From: Streptomyces sp. 71268
Lineage (GTDB): Bacteria > Actinomycetota > Actinomycetes > Streptomycetales > Streptomycetaceae
Reading direction: 5' to 3'
Length of the DNA: 64,000 nt
Assembly (NCBI RefSeq): GCF_029392895.1
Contig: NZ_CP114200.1
Location: forward strand, 6,640,501-6,704,500
The stretch's first letter is position 1, and every line of letters starts with the position of its first letter. The notes under the pieces are model-generated. The model did no database searches, was not told the origin of the DNA, and saw nothing but the letters and a program-made list of their open reading frames with translations. Both the position numbers and the translations under genes were made by a program. Below are positions 1 through 9,357 of this stretch, one piece after another.

Positions 1-110
1 TTGACCCGGAAGGCCGCCGGGTCGGCGGCGAGCAGCTCGCCGAAGGCGGTGTCGAAGACGGCGAGGATCTGCTCGCCGCGCTGTGCGGCCTTGCCGTGCT
101 CGGTCGCCAT
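1..110 (-). CDS. N-terminus of a probable DUF2252-family protein (cut by window edge)
   Basis: Only the first 36 codons are present; the gene continues beyond base 1. It reads from an ATG at 110 with an AGGAGGA ribosome site just upstream, so the start is well supported. The visible residues (RGEQILAVFDTAFGEL, then AADPAAFRVK) resemble the N-terminus of the actinobacterial DUF2252 proteins, whose kinase-like fold has no settled biochemical role. The family assignment is from memory of the N-terminal pattern only. It is divergent from dnaE, sharing a 191-nt upstream region. Confidence 0.55.
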   Translation of the reverse strand, partial: MATEHGKAAQRGEQILAVFDTAFGELLAADPAAFRV

Positions 111-204
111 CGCTGGGTCCTCCTGGGATGCGTCACGTGGAACAGTCGTTCCGGCCGGTCCAACGCGCGGCGCCCGCCGCGAGTGCCCGCCCGCTGTCAG
201 TAGC

Positions 205-220
205 CCGAAGTAGACTTCGG
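205..220. promoter_or_regulatory. Inverted repeat over a possible dnaE promoter
   Basis: CCGAAGT-AG-ACTTCGG is a perfect 7-bp inverted repeat. TAGACT (211-216) inside it matches the Streptomyces -10 pattern and would give a dnaE leader of about 80 nt. The repeat may be an operator; it does not match the actinobacterial SOS box (GAAC-N4-GTTC). No clear -35 is visible. Confidence 0.35.
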
Positions 221-301
221 AGCCATCTTTCCCTCCTGGCTCACCCCGCGGGGAGGAGGGGACCGCATCCGTCACCCACTGTTCGCCGGAGGTCTTCCAC
301 C

Positions 302-3300
302 GTGGCCAAGCCGCCCTTCACGCATCTGCACGTGCACACTCAGTATTCGCTGCTCGATGGTGCGGCGCGGCTCAAGGACATGTTCGAGGCGTGCACCAAG
401 ATGGGCATGTCGCATATCGCCATGACCGACCACGGAAACCTGCACGGCGCCTATGACTTCTACCAGCAGGCGACGAAGGCGGGCATTACGCCGATTATCG
501 GGATCGAGGCGTACGTGGCGCCCGAGTCGCGGCGGAACAAGCGGCGTATCCAGTGGGGCCAGCCGCACCAGAAGCGCGATGACGTCTCGGGTTCCGGTGG
601 TTACACGCACAAGACGATCTGGGCGGCCAGCAAGACGGGTCTGCACAACCTCTTCCGTCTTTCGTCGGACGCGTACAAGGAGGGGTGGTTGACGAAGTGG
701 CCCCGTATGGACAAGGAAGTGATCGCCGAGCACGCGGAGGGGCTCATCGCCTCGACCGGGTGCCCCTCCGGTGAGGTGCAGACCCGGTTGCGGCTCGGCC
801 ACTTCGACGAGGCGCTGAAGGCGGCGGCCGAATACCAGGAGATCTTCGGGAAGGACCGCTATTTCCTGGAGCTGATGGACCACGGCCTCGACATCGAGAA
901 GCGGGTCCGCGACGGTCTTCTGGACATCGGCAAGAAGCTGGGCATCCCGCCGCTGGTGACCAACGACTCGCACTACACGTACGCGCACGAGGCCTCCGCG
1001 CACGACGCGCTGCTGTGTATTCAGACCGGAAAGAACATCTCGGACCCGGACCGTTTCCGGTTCGACGGCACGGGCTATTACGTCAAGTCCACGGACGAGA
1101 TGTACGCGGTGGACTCCTCCGACGCCTGGCAGCAGGGCTGTGCCAACACCCTTCTGGTGGCCGAGCAGATCGACACGACGGGCTGGTTCGAAAAGCGCGA
1201 CCTGATGCCCCGGTTCGACGTGCCCGAGGGTTACACCGAGGTCACCTGGTTCCAGGAGGAAGTAAAGCGCGGCATGGCCCGCCGCTATCCCGGTGGCGTT
1301 CCCGAGGACCGGCAGAAGCTCGTCGAGTACGAGATGGACATCATCATTCAGATGGGGTTCCCGGGATACTTCCTCGTGGTGGCCGACTTCATCATGTGGG
1401 CCAAGAACAACGGCATCGCGGTGGGCCCCGGCCGTGGTTCGGCGGCCGGTTCGATCGTGTCGTACGCGCTGGGCATCACCGACCTCGACCCGGTGGAACA
1501 CGGGCTGATCTTCGAGCGGTTCCTCAACCCCGAGCGCGTGTCCATGCCCGATGTCGACATCGACTTCGACGAGCGTCGGCGCTCCGAGGTGATCCGGTAC
1601 GTGACGGAGAAGTACGGCGCCGACAAGGTCGCGATGATCGGCACGTACGGCACGATCAAGGCGAAGAACGCCATCAAGGACTCCTCCCGTGTGCTCGGCT
1701 ACCCGTACGCGATGGGTGACCGCATCACCAAGGCCATGCCGGCCGACGTGCTCGGCAAGGGCATCAACCTGGACGGCATCACCAACCCCAAGCACCCCCG
1801 CTACAGCGAGGCGGGCGAGGTGCGGGCGATGTACGAGAACGAGCCGGACGTCAAGAAGGTGATCGACACCGCGAAGGGCGTCGAGGGCCTGGTGCGGCAG
1901 ATGGGCGTGCACGCCGCCGGCGTGATCATGTCCAGCGAGACCATCACCGACCACGTACCGGTGTGGGTGCGGCACACCGACGGGGTGACGATCACCCAGT
2001 GGGACTACCCCACCTGCGAAGACCTCGGTCTGCTCAAGATGGACTTCCTGGGTCTTCGCAACCTGACGATCATGGATGACGCGGTCAAGCTCATCAAGCG
2101 CAACAAGGGCATCGACATCGAGCTGCTCTCGCTGCCGCTGGACGACCCGAAGACCTACGAGCTGCTGTGCCGAGGCGACACGCTCGGCGTCTTCCAGTTC
2201 GACGGCGGGCCCATGCGCTCCCTGCTGCGCCTGATGAAGCCCGACAACTTCGAGGACATCTCCGCCGTCTCGGCCCTGTACCGGCCGGGCCCGATGGGCA
2301 TGAACTCGCACACCAACTACGCCCTGCGCAAGAACGGCCAGCAGGAGATCACCCCGATCCACCCGGAACTGGAGGAACCCCTCAAGGAGGTCCTCGGCAT
2401 CACCTACGGCCTCATCGTGTACCAGGAGCAGGTGCAGAAGGCCGCCCAGGTGCTCGCCGGCTACTCGCTCGGCCAGGCCGACCTGCTGCGCCGGGCCATG
2501 GGCAAGAAGAAGCAGGAGGTCCTCGACAAGGAGTTCATCCCCTTCCAGAAGGGCATGCGGGAGCGCAACTACTCCGACGAGGCCATCCAGGCGGTGTGGG
2601 ACGTGCTGGTCCCGTTCGCCGGCTACGCCTTCAACAAGGCGCACTCCTCCGCGTACGGCCTGGTCACCTACTGGACCGCCTACCTCAAGGCCAACTACCC
2701 GGCCGAGTACATGTCCGCGCTGCTCACCTCGGTGCGCGACGACAAGGACAAGTCGGCGATCTACCTCAACGAGTGCCGCCGCATGGGCATCCGGGTGCTG
2801 CCGCCGAACGTCAACGAGTCGGAGGCGAACTTCGCCGCCCAGGGCGACGACGTGATCCTCTTCGGCCTGACCGCCGTGCGCAACGTCGGTCAGAACGTGG
2901 TCGACTCGATCATTCGCAGCCGCAAGGCGAAGGGCAAGTTCGCCTCCTTCCCCGACTACCTCGACAAGGTCGAGGCGGTCTGCTGCAACAAGCGCACCAC
3001 CGAGTCGCTGATCAAGGCCGGCGCCTTCGACGAGATGGGCCACACCCGCAAGGGCCTGATGGCGCACTACGAGACCATGATCGACAACGTGGTCGCGGTG
3101 AAGCGCAAGGAGGCCGAGGGGCAGTTCGACCTCTTCGGCGGCATGGGCGACGACAGCGCCGACGACACCCCGGGTTTCGGGCTCGACGTCGAGTTCTCCG
3201 ACATCGAGTGGGACAAGGCGTACCTCCTCGCCCAGGAGCGGGAGATGCTCGGCCTCTACGTCTCCGACCACCCGCTGTTCGGCATCGAGCACGTGCTGAA

Positions 3301-3844
3301 CGACAAGGCGGACGCGGCGATCGCCCAGCTCACCGGCGGTGAGCACGCGGACGGCGCGATCGTCACCATCGGCGGCATCATCTCCGGCCTCCAGCGCAAG
3401 ATGACCAAGCAGGGCAACGCCTGGGCCATCGCCACGGTCGAGGACCTGGCGGGCTCGATCGACTGCATGTTCTTCCCCGCCACCTACCAGCTCGTCTCCA
3501 CCCAACTGGTCGAGGACACGGTCGTCTTCGTCAAGGGCCGGCTCGACAAGCGCGAGGACGTGCCCCGGCTGGTCGCCATGGAGATGATGGTTCCGGATCT
3601 GTCCGAGGCGTCCGTGGACGCGCCGGTCACCATCACCATCCCCACCGTCAAGGTCACCCCGCCGCTGGTGGAGAAGCTCGGCGAGGTGCTCACGCACCAC
3701 CGGGGCTCCACCGAGGTGCGGATCAAGCTCCAGGGCGCCCGCAAGACCACCGTGCTGCGCCTCGACCGGCACCGCGTCACGGCCGATCCGGCGCTCTTCG
3801 GCGACCTGAAGGTGCTGCTCGGCCCGTCCTGCCTGGGCGCGTAG
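302..3844 (+). CDS. dnaE: DNA polymerase III alpha subunit DnaE
   Basis: Catalytic subunit of the replicative DNA polymerase (C-family, DnaE1 type), acting in the cytoplasmic replisome. The 1180-aa length is typical. The PHP domain opens the protein (THLHVHTQYSLLDGA). The polymerase active site carries the PDVDIDFDERR motif with Asp417 and Asp419 matching the metal-binding Asp401/403 of the E. coli enzyme. A helix-hairpin-helix region and an OB-fold domain (around residues 1000-1100) follow. I chose GTG 302 because GGAGG lies 9 nt upstream and the protein then begins with the conserved MAKPPFTHLHVH; the open frame extends further upstream without conserved sequence. No intein is seen. A strong terminator follows at 3941. 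Confidence 0.97.
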   Translation: MAKPPFTHLHVHTQYSLLDGAARLKDMFEACTKMGMSHIAMTDHGNLHGAYDFYQQATKAGITPIIGIEAYVAPESRRNKRRIQWGQPHQKRDDVSGSGGYTHKTIWAASKTGLHNLFRLSSDAYKEGWLTKWPRMDKEVIAEHAEGLIASTGCPSGEVQTRLRLGHFDEALKAAAEYQEIFGKDRYFLELMDHGLDIEKRVRDGLLDIGKKLGIPPLVTNDSHYTYAHEASAHDALLCIQTGKNISDPDRFRFDGTGYYVKSTDEMYAVDSSDAWQQGCANTLLVAEQIDTTGWFEKRDLMPRFDVPEGYTEVTWFQEEVKRGMARRYPGGVPEDRQKLVEYEMDIIIQMGFPGYFLVVADFIMWAKNNGIAVGPGRGSAAGSIVSYALGITDLDPVEHGLIFERFLNPERVSMPDVDIDFDERRRSEVIRYVTEKYGADKVAMIGTYGTIKAKNAIKDSSRVLGYPYAMGDRITKAMPADVLGKGINLDGITNPKHPRYSEAGEVRAMYENEPDVKKVIDTAKGVEGLVRQMGVHAAGVIMSSETITDHVPVWVRHTDGVTITQWDYPTCEDLGLLKMDFLGLRNLTIMDDAVKLIKRNKGIDIELLSLPLDDPKTYELLCRGDTLGVFQFDGGPMRSLLRLMKPDNFEDISAVSALYRPGPMGMNSHTNYALRKNGQQEITPIHPELEEPLKEVLGITYGLIVYQEQVQKAAQVLAGYSLGQADLLRRAMGKKKQEVLDKEFIPFQKGMRERNYSDEAIQAVWDVLVPFAGYAFNKAHSSAYGLVTYWTAYLKANYPAEYMSALLTSVRDDKDKSAIYLNECRRMGIRVLPPNVNESEANFAAQGDDVILFGLTAVRNVGQNVVDSIIRSRKAKGKFASFPDYLDKVEAVCCNKRTTESLIKAGAFDEMGHTRKGLMAHYETMIDNVVAVKRKEAEGQFDLFGGMGDDSADDTPGFGLDVEFSDIEWDKAYLLAQEREMLGLYVSDHPLFGIEHVLNDKADAAIAQLTGGEHADGAIVTIGGIISGLQRKMTKQGNAWAIATVEDLAGSIDCMFFPATYQLVSTQLVEDTVVFVKGRLDKREDVPRLVAMEMMVPDLSEASVDAPVTITIPTVKVTPPLVEKLGEVLTHHRGSTEVRIKLQGARKTTVLRLDRHRVTADPALFGDLKVLLGPSCLGA

Positions 3845-4255
3845 GCGACGCACGCGGCGGGCGGGCAGCGCACGCGCGGGGCGGGGCCGCGCGGGCCGCC
3901 GGTGAGGGCGGGCGGAAATCGCGGCGAGCGCGACGATAAAGGGGCGCGTCCCATGTGGGACGCGCCCCTTTTGTGCGTTCACCGCTTCTCTGGCGTGAAT
4001 TCCGCACCGTCGAAGTTCTTTTGGGACTGTTGTGCTTACTGCGCTTCTTGTGTGCCCTGTGTCTGCATCGTTTGCTGTGGCTACTGTTTCGGCTGAACGT
4101 TCGGACCGCCCGCAGGGGTTCGTACGCCCGGGGGGGCCGGGGCCGCCGCGGGGACGGTTCCGCTTCGGGCCCAGGGGCCGGCGCGCGGCGGTGCCCGGAC
4201 GGGCGTCCGCCGACGGGGCCGTGGGCCGGGCCGTCGGCGAGCGGTGAGCGGTGCG
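3845..4255. other. Non-coding gap between dnaE and the 57-aa gene
   Basis: Apart from the terminator at 3941-3972 I see no gene or RNA signature. The stretch 4110-4240 is extremely GC-rich without codon-position bias. Confidence 0.5.
3941..3972. terminator. Bidirectional intrinsic terminator after dnaE
   Basis: A perfect 12-bp stem (3941-3952 with 3957-3968, loop ATGT) is followed by TTTT and preceded by AAA, so it can work on both strands. It separates dnaE from the convergent small gene at 4256. Confidence 0.9.
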
Positions 4256-4429
4256 TCAGTTGTGGCCGAAGCGACGCTGGTGCTTGCGGGCCACGTCGGC
4301 CGGGCTGCCCTGGGCCTGACCCTGGTGCTGGTTCTGTGCCTGGACGGCGGTCTTCTGTGCCTCCTGCTGGCCACGCTCCGCGTCGCTGGCCTTCTGCCGC
4401 TGATTCCGGTCGCGCTTGTGCTTGCCCAT
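4256..4429 (-). CDS. Small basic hydrophilic protein, unknown function (57 aa)
   Basis: The protein starts MGKHKRDRNQRQ and continues with a Gln-, Lys- and Ala-rich, probably helical or disordered stretch, ending KHQRRFGHN. A GGAGG site sits 9 nt before the ATG at 4429. I recognise no domain; the high charge and low complexity could suit a nucleic-acid-associated small protein, but that is a guess. It is convergent with dnaE and divergent from the NYN gene. Confidence 0.65.
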   Translation of the reverse strand: MGKHKRDRNQRQKASDAERGQQEAQKTAVQAQNQHQGQAQGSPADVARKHQRRFGHN

Positions 4430-4682
4430 CGTCGTGCCTCCAGTACGAGGGTTTCCCCCCGGAAAACACCCTGGCACGACTATTGGGAGGCTGCATGTCG
4501 GGCAATTACCCCGCGTAAAGGGCGGGATGGGCCGGGCCGTTCCGTATCCGCCACGCCGATGATCGAGTTCGGGCTGATAACCCTCGTACGGTCGGGCAGA
4601 CTCAATGGAAAGCCAAAGCAAAATGCCGGGGCGGTGCCGCGTCGGGCCGCCGCGCACCGACCATGAGGAAAGAGGGTGGAAC

Positions 4683-5987
4683 GTGGACCGCTGCGTCGTC
4701 CTGGTGGACGCCGGGTATCTGCTGGGCGCCGCCGCGAGCCTGCTCGCCGGCGAGCCCGCCCGCTCCCGCATCACCGTCGACCACACCGCCCTCATCAAGG
4801 GGTTGCGCGACCGCGCCGAGGCCGACACGCAACAGCCGCTGCTGCGCATCTACTGGTTCGACGGCGCCCCTGACCGAGTCCCCCAGCCCGAGCACCGCAG
4901 GCTGCGCGTGATGCCCCGGGTCACCGTCCGGCTCGGCGCCCTGACCCGCAGCGACGGGCGCTGGGCGCAGAAGGGCGTGGACGCCGCGATGCACGCGGAG
5001 CTCACCGAACTCGCGCGCAACCGGGCCTGCTCCGACATCGTCCTCGTCACCGGGGACGGCGACCTGCTGCCCGGGCTGATGTCCGCCAAGGAGCACGGGG
5101 TCGCGGTCCACCTGTGGGCCGTCCAGGCCGCCGACGGCGACTACAACCAGTCCGAGGACCTGGTGGCCGAGGCCGACGAGCGACGGGTCCTGGACCGGGC
5201 CTGGATCACCCAGGCGGTACGGGCCAAGGAACTGCCCGGGCCCTGCGTGCCCAGCTCCGTGCCCCGCCCCGAGATCGCCGCCATCCTCTCCGCGCCGCTG
5301 CCCGAGACGGCCGCCGCCGCGGCCGCCGCAGGCTCGGGGCAGAGCCGCCCGGCCGCGCACAACGGCACCGCGCGCACCGCGCCCGCCGCCGAGGAGCCGG
5401 CCGCCCAGCCGGAGACCGAGGAGCGGCCAGCGGCGGCCTCCGGCGAGGGCGGGACGGGCAACGGCACCAGGACCGTTCCCACCCCCAAGGACCTGGCCGG
5501 CCTCGGACGGCCCGGCGTCGCGGCCTCCCAGGCGTCCGTGGCCCCGGCGGCCGTGGCCACCGCGACGCTGCGCTGGTCGTCCGACAAGGGCTGGGTGGAG
5601 CGGGGCCCGGCCCCCGCCACCGGCGAACCCCCCGAAACCGCGTCGCTGCCCATGCTGGCCCAGCTCACGACGGCCGAGCAGCGCTGGGCCGACCGCGAGG
5701 AGGACATCACCGCCGTCAGCGGCGACCCCTTCGAGGTGGGCCAGGTCTTCGCCCGGCGCTGGATCGCGCGCCTGTCCGACCCCGCGCACGTGCAGCAACT
5801 GTCCACGGAGTACCCGCGCATCCCGCACCGCATCGACGGCGAGTTGCTGCGGTACGCGGCCCGCTTCGGCCTCCTCGCGCACAAGGACGACCAGATCGAC
5901 GAGCACGACCGGTACGCCATCCGCGCCGGCTTCTGGCGCGAAATCGACACCCGGATGGCGGCCGACCACGCTCCCGCGCGGGACTAG
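4683..5987 (+). CDS. NYN-domain (PIN-like) putative ribonuclease
   Basis: This 434-aa protein begins with a LabA/DUF88-type NYN domain (residues 1-170): MDRCVVLVDAGYLLG supplies the first acidic residue (Asp9), and VLVTGDGDLLPG supplies later acidic residues of the PIN-like metal site. NYN domains are predicted or shown to cut RNA; the target here is unknown. The middle (residues 195-310) is Ala/Pro-rich linker, and the C-terminal 100 residues form a conserved-looking helical domain (PRIPHRIDGELLRYAARFG) that resembles the OST-HTH/LOTUS-like tails of such proteins; that is inference. GTG 4683 was chosen because the domain starts there and GGAAAGAGGG precedes it. Confidence 0.8.
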   Translation: MDRCVVLVDAGYLLGAAASLLAGEPARSRITVDHTALIKGLRDRAEADTQQPLLRIYWFDGAPDRVPQPEHRRLRVMPRVTVRLGALTRSDGRWAQKGVDAAMHAELTELARNRACSDIVLVTGDGDLLPGLMSAKEHGVAVHLWAVQAADGDYNQSEDLVAEADERRVLDRAWITQAVRAKELPGPCVPSSVPRPEIAAILSAPLPETAAAAAAAGSGQSRPAAHNGTARTAPAAEEPAAQPETEERPAAASGEGGTGNGTRTVPTPKDLAGLGRPGVAASQASVAPAAVATATLRWSSDKGWVERGPAPATGEPPETASLPMLAQLTTAEQRWADREEDITAVSGDPFEVGQVFARRWIARLSDPAHVQQLSTEYPRIPHRIDGELLRYAARFGLLAHKDDQIDEHDRYAIRAGFWREIDTRMAADHAPARD

Positions 5988-6111
5988 CGGCCCGTTCGTC
6001 CGCCCGGAGCCCGCCGCGCGGCAGTCGACCACGGCCGGTTCGGGCCACCGCGCGGGCGTCGCGCGAGGCCGGGGGAGCCGCCCCGGAGCAGGGCGGCGGG
6101 GGCGGGGCGCG

Positions 6112-6117
6112 TACCCT
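6112..6117 (+). promoter_or_regulatory. Candidate -10 box for a leaderless ABC ATPase transcript
   Basis: TACCCT fits the TANNNT pattern and lies 8 nt before the GTG at 6126; no Shine-Dalgarno sequence is seen, so transcription may begin at or next to the start codon. No -35 match was found. Confidence 0.35.
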
Positions 6118-6125
6118 CGTAGCTC

Positions 6126-7169
6126 GTGAGGACGGGCGCGAAGCAGCCGGAGCGCGACTCCGGGACCAAGGGGGCGGGCGGCGGCGCGGTGTGCGTGGTG
6201 CGCGGCCTCGTCAAGACGTACCCCGGCGCCCGGGCCCGACGCGGTGCCCCGCAGGGGCCCGCCATCCGCGCCAGCGACGGCATCGACCTGGACGTGCGGC
6301 GCGGCGAGATCTTCGGACTGCTCGGGCCCAACGGCGCCGGCAAGTCCACCCTGGTCCGCCAGCTCACCGGGCTGTTGCGGCCCGACGAGGGCAGCGTCGA
6401 CCTCCTCGGCCACGACCTGGTGCGCCACCCCGACCGGGCCTCGCGCCTGGTCGGCTACCTGGGGCAGGAGTCGACCGCCCTGGACGACCTGACCGTCGCG
6501 CTCGCCGCCGAGACGACCGGGCGGCTGCGCGGCCTGGACGCGCGCCGGGCGCGCGCCGAGCGGGACGCGGTGCTGGACGAACTCGGCCTGGCCCCCATCG
6601 CGGGCCGGGCCATCAAGAAGCTCTCCGGCGGCCAGCGTCGGCTGGCGTGCGTGGCCGCCGCGCTGGTCGGCGAGCGCCCCATGCTGGTGCTCGACGAGCC
6701 GACCACCGGCATGGACCCCATCGCGCGGCGCGCCGTCTGGGCGGCCATCGACCGTCGGCGGGCCGCGAGCGGCACCACCGTGCTGCTGGTCACGCACAAC
6801 GTCATCGAGGCCGAGACGGTCCTGGACCGGGTCGCGGTGATGGACAACGGCCGGGTCATCGCCTGCGACACGCCGTCGGGCCTCAAGGCGCTCGTCGCCG
6901 GTGACGTGCGGGTCGACCTGGTGTGGCGCGACCAGCCGCCGTTGGACGTGCCCGAGGTGGCGGCCCTCAAGGACGCCGCCCGCCCGACCGGGCGGCGCTG
7001 GACGCTGCGGCTGGCGCCCGACGAGGCGCGCGCGGTGATCGCCGCGGTGACCGGCGGCCCGGCCTTCGCCGCCCTCGACGACTTCACCCTGGCCACGCCC
7101 AGCCTGGAGGACGTGTACCTGGCCCTGGGCGGGCGCGCCGAGGGCCCCGACGGGCTGGTGAAGGCGTGA
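6126..7169 (+). CDS. ABC transporter ATP-binding protein (DrrA/CcmA-like)
   Basis: The 347-aa protein has a full ABC signature set: Walker A GPNGAGKST (67-75), signature LSGGQRR, Walker B MLVLDEPTTGMDP, and a switch His in VTHNV. A C-terminal 100-residue extension is typical of the export-type ATPases that pair with a separate membrane subunit. The likely partner is the permease at 7660, although 490 nt separate them. The substrate cannot be read from sequence; drug, lipid or polyketide export is common in this family. Confidence 0.9.
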   Translation: MRTGAKQPERDSGTKGAGGGAVCVVRGLVKTYPGARARRGAPQGPAIRASDGIDLDVRRGEIFGLLGPNGAGKSTLVRQLTGLLRPDEGSVDLLGHDLVRHPDRASRLVGYLGQESTALDDLTVALAAETTGRLRGLDARRARAERDAVLDELGLAPIAGRAIKKLSGGQRRLACVAAALVGERPMLVLDEPTTGMDPIARRAVWAAIDRRRAASGTTVLLVTHNVIEAETVLDRVAVMDNGRVIACDTPSGLKALVAGDVRVDLVWRDQPPLDVPEVAALKDAARPTGRRWTLRLAPDEARAVIAAVTGGPAFAALDDFTLATPSLEDVYLALGGRAEGPDGLVKA

Positions 7170-7659
7170 GCCGCGCACCGGGCGCGCGGCGCCCGGCGGG
7201 CCGGCGCGCCCACCCGGACCGCGCCGGCGTCAGCCGGCCCCGGCACGACGGCGACGCGCGGGCGGTTACCGGGCCCGCGCGGGCGCCTCGTACGCTGGTG
7301 GGCCAGGCGGCCGGGGCCGGTGCGCACGCCGGTCCGCGGGGCGTGTGCCGCCACCGCGCGCCGGGCGCCGGTGACGGATGCGCGGGCTCGCGCCGGCGTA
7401 GCGCGGGCGCGCCACCGGGAGCGCGGCCCACACGCCGCGGTGTACGGCTCGCCGGTGCACACCTCGCCGGTGCGCGACCCGCCGGGGCGTGGCACGGCGG
7501 GACAGGGAACGAACGGGGCCGGGCGGCGGACCGGGAGGCAGGTCGTATGACATGTTGCGGGGGACGCCGCAGCGAACGGGGCCACGGGGTCGCGCGTGGC
7601 GCCGCGGCAGGTCAGCTCGTACGGAACGCAGGGAACGTACGGAAGAGGAGCAGCGCAAC
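7170..7659 (+). other. 490-nt gap between ABC ATPase and permease
   Basis: No convincing gene: several frames are open only because of the high GC, with no ribosome site or codon-position bias. It may hold a separate promoter for the permease; I could not define one. Confidence 0.4.
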
Positions 7660-8520
7660 GTGAGTGCCGTGTCCGCGGCGGCCGTGCCCGCCCGTGCCGC
7701 CGCCGCGCCGAGCGAGGGCGCGCAGGACGGCCAGAGTGCCCAGGAGACGACCGGCGTCCGGGAGCCGGCCCCGCTCGCGGCGCGGGCGCGGCTGCTGCCC
7801 TCGCTCGCCGCCGTGTACCGGGCCCAGCTCTCGCGGGCCCGGGTGGCGCGCATCCCGCTGCTGTTCGTGGCCACCTTCCAGTCCATCGGCATCATGATCC
7901 TGATGCGCGGAGTCGTGGACGGCGGGAGCGAGGCGCGCGCCGTGGTCTCCGGGGCCAGCGTCCTGGTCGTCGCCTTCGTCGCGCTCAACCTGCTCGCCCA
8001 GTACTTCGGAGCGCTGCGCGCCAGCGGCGGCCTCGACCACTACGCGACGCTGCCGGTGCCACCGGCGGCCGTGGTGCTCGGCGCGGCCGGCGCGTACGCC
8101 TCCTTCACCGTGCCCGGCACCATCGTCACGGCCGTCGCCGGCAGCGTGCTGTTCGGGCTGCCGATGACCCACCTGTGGGTGCTGCTCGCGGTGATCCCGC
8201 TGGCCGGCGCCGCGCTCGCCGGGCTCGGCGCGGTCCTCGGGCTGCTCGCGCCGCGCCCCGAGCTGGCCACGCTCTGCGGACAGCTCGGCATGTCAGCGGC
8301 CCTGCTGCTGGGCGTGCTGCCGGCCGAGCGGATGCCCGCGCTGGTGGCGTACGCGCGCGACCTCCTGCCCTCCACCTACGGCGTGGAGGCGCTGACCCGT
8401 TCCTTCGACGCGCACCCCGACTGGCTGGCCGTCGGGGTGAACCTCGGGGTGTGCGCGGCGGTGGGGGTGGTCTCGCTGGCCGCCGCCACCTGGGCCTACC
8501 GCAGGGCCGCGGTGCGGTGA
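7660..8520 (+). CDS. ABC transporter permease (ABC-2 type)
   Basis: A 286-aa membrane protein with about six hydrophobic segments between residues 60 and 285 (for example [53 protein letters not shown]). The pattern, including LGLLAPRPELATLCGQL and a late VSLAAATWAYRRA helix, is that of ABC-2 permeases. The Ala-rich first 45 residues are poorly conserved. GTG 7660 has GAGGAG about 9 nt upstream and was preferred over a longer open frame. It probably forms a transporter with the ATPase at 6126. Confidence 0.85.
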   Translation: MSAVSAAAVPARAAAAPSEGAQDGQSAQETTGVREPAPLAARARLLPSLAAVYRAQLSRARVARIPLLFVATFQSIGIMILMRGVVDGGSEARAVVSGASVLVVAFVALNLLAQYFGALRASGGLDHYATLPVPPAAVVLGAAGAYASFTVPGTIVTAVAGSVLFGLPMTHLWVLLAVIPLAGAALAGLGAVLGLLAPRPELATLCGQLGMSAALLLGVLPAERMPALVAYARDLLPSTYGVEALTRSFDAHPDWLAVGVNLGVCAAVGVVSLAAATWAYRRAAVR

Positions 8521-8568
8521 CACGGGCCCAGCACGCCGCCTGCCGCCGCACACCCCCCACCCACCTGG

Positions 8569-8574
8569 CACGAT
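8569..8574 (+). promoter_or_regulatory. Candidate -10 box for leaderless DUF2567 gene
   Basis: CACGAT is followed by six bases and then the GTG at 8581, with no Shine-Dalgarno sequence. This mirrors the arrangement at hisI. Confidence 0.3.
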
Positions 8575-8580
8575 GACGGA

Positions 8581-9288
8581 GTGACCGCACCGTTGACACC
8601 CTCGGACCAACCCTCTGAACACCCCGCGTCGGGCTCCGACGCGGGGTCCCACCCGGCGTACCCGACCCCCGCCCACGGCGCGCACGGCGCCGGGCGGCAC
8701 GGCACGGGACCCGGCCCGCGCGCCGAGCTGCGGGACGCGGCCGTGATCACCGGTGCCCTCACCGCCGCCGGGGCGCTGCTCGGGGTGTTGTGGGTGTGGC
8801 TGGCGCCGCGCGTGCAGATGGTCCTCATCGGCAACGCGGTCTACCCCAGGAACTCCGAGAGCGAGGAGGCGATCGGCGCCGACGGCACCTTCGTGCTGAT
8901 CGGCCTGGGCGCGGGCGTGGTGACGGCGGCGGTCGTCTTCTGCTTCCGCCGCGCGGCCGGCGTGCCGGTGGTGCTCGCCCTGGCCGTCGGCGGTCTGCTC
9001 GGCTCGTGGCTCGGCTGGCGGTTCGGGGTCTTCCTCGGCCCCGACACGGACATCGCCGCCAGCGCGCGCGAGGCCGGCGAGCGGGTGACCTTCGACGGCC
9101 CGCTGGAGCTGGGCGCCAAGGGGGCGCTGTTGGCCTGGCCGGTGGCCGCGATGGTCACCCAGCTCGTCCTCACCGGCCTGTTCGGCCCCCGCGACCCCGA
9201 GCCCGACGACCTGCCGTACGCCACGGGCCAGCCCGCCGCCCCGCACCAGCCGCCCCGCGACGCGGGCCCGGCCACGGAGGGCTCCTAG
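8581..9288 (+). CDS. DUF2567-like integral membrane protein
   Basis: The 235-aa protein has a disordered Pro/His/Gly-rich N-terminus (1-50), then four hydrophobic segments: VITGALTAAGALLGVLWVWL, FVLIGLGAGVVTAAVVFCF, VVLALAVGGLLGSWLGW and ALLAWPVAAMVTQLVLTGLF. A conserved loop (FLGPDTDIAASAREAGERVTF) lies between the third and fourth. This layout matches the actinobacterial DUF2567 family, which has no known function. The C-terminus is Pro-rich. Confidence 0.7.
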   Translation: MTAPLTPSDQPSEHPASGSDAGSHPAYPTPAHGAHGAGRHGTGPGPRAELRDAAVITGALTAAGALLGVLWVWLAPRVQMVLIGNAVYPRNSESEEAIGADGTFVLIGLGAGVVTAAVVFCFRRAAGVPVVLALAVGGLLGSWLGWRFGVFLGPDTDIAASAREAGERVTFDGPLELGAKGALLAWPVAAMVTQLVLTGLFGPRDPEPDDLPYATGQPAAPHQPPRDAGPATEGS

Positions 9289-9309
9289 CGCCAGGGGGCG
9301 CGCACGCGA

Positions 9310-9345
9310 CCAGGGGCGGTCCCGGCAGGCCGGGGCCGTCCCTGG
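9310..9345. terminator. Convergent terminator hairpin
   Basis: A 16-bp stem with two G-T pairs (9310-9325 with 9330-9345, loop CAGG) lies between the convergent DUF2567 and bL37 genes. Confidence 0.7.
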
Positions 9346-9357
9346 CGCGTGGTGCGG

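Noticed and set aside
83..301. Upstream extension of dnaE to ATG 83
   Set aside because: The extra 73 residues are Arg/Ser/Pro-rich and unlike DnaE, and GTG 302 has a ribosome site and the conserved N-terminus.
272..3982. A 1236-codon open frame antisense to dnaE
   Set aside because: High-GC third positions leave the opposite strand open; its translation is low-complexity Val/Leu/Arg/Gly/His and there is no ribosome site. The same applies to the 1331-codon frame antisense to gltB (34808-38803) and the 650-codon frame antisense to the ThDP enzyme (54805-56757).
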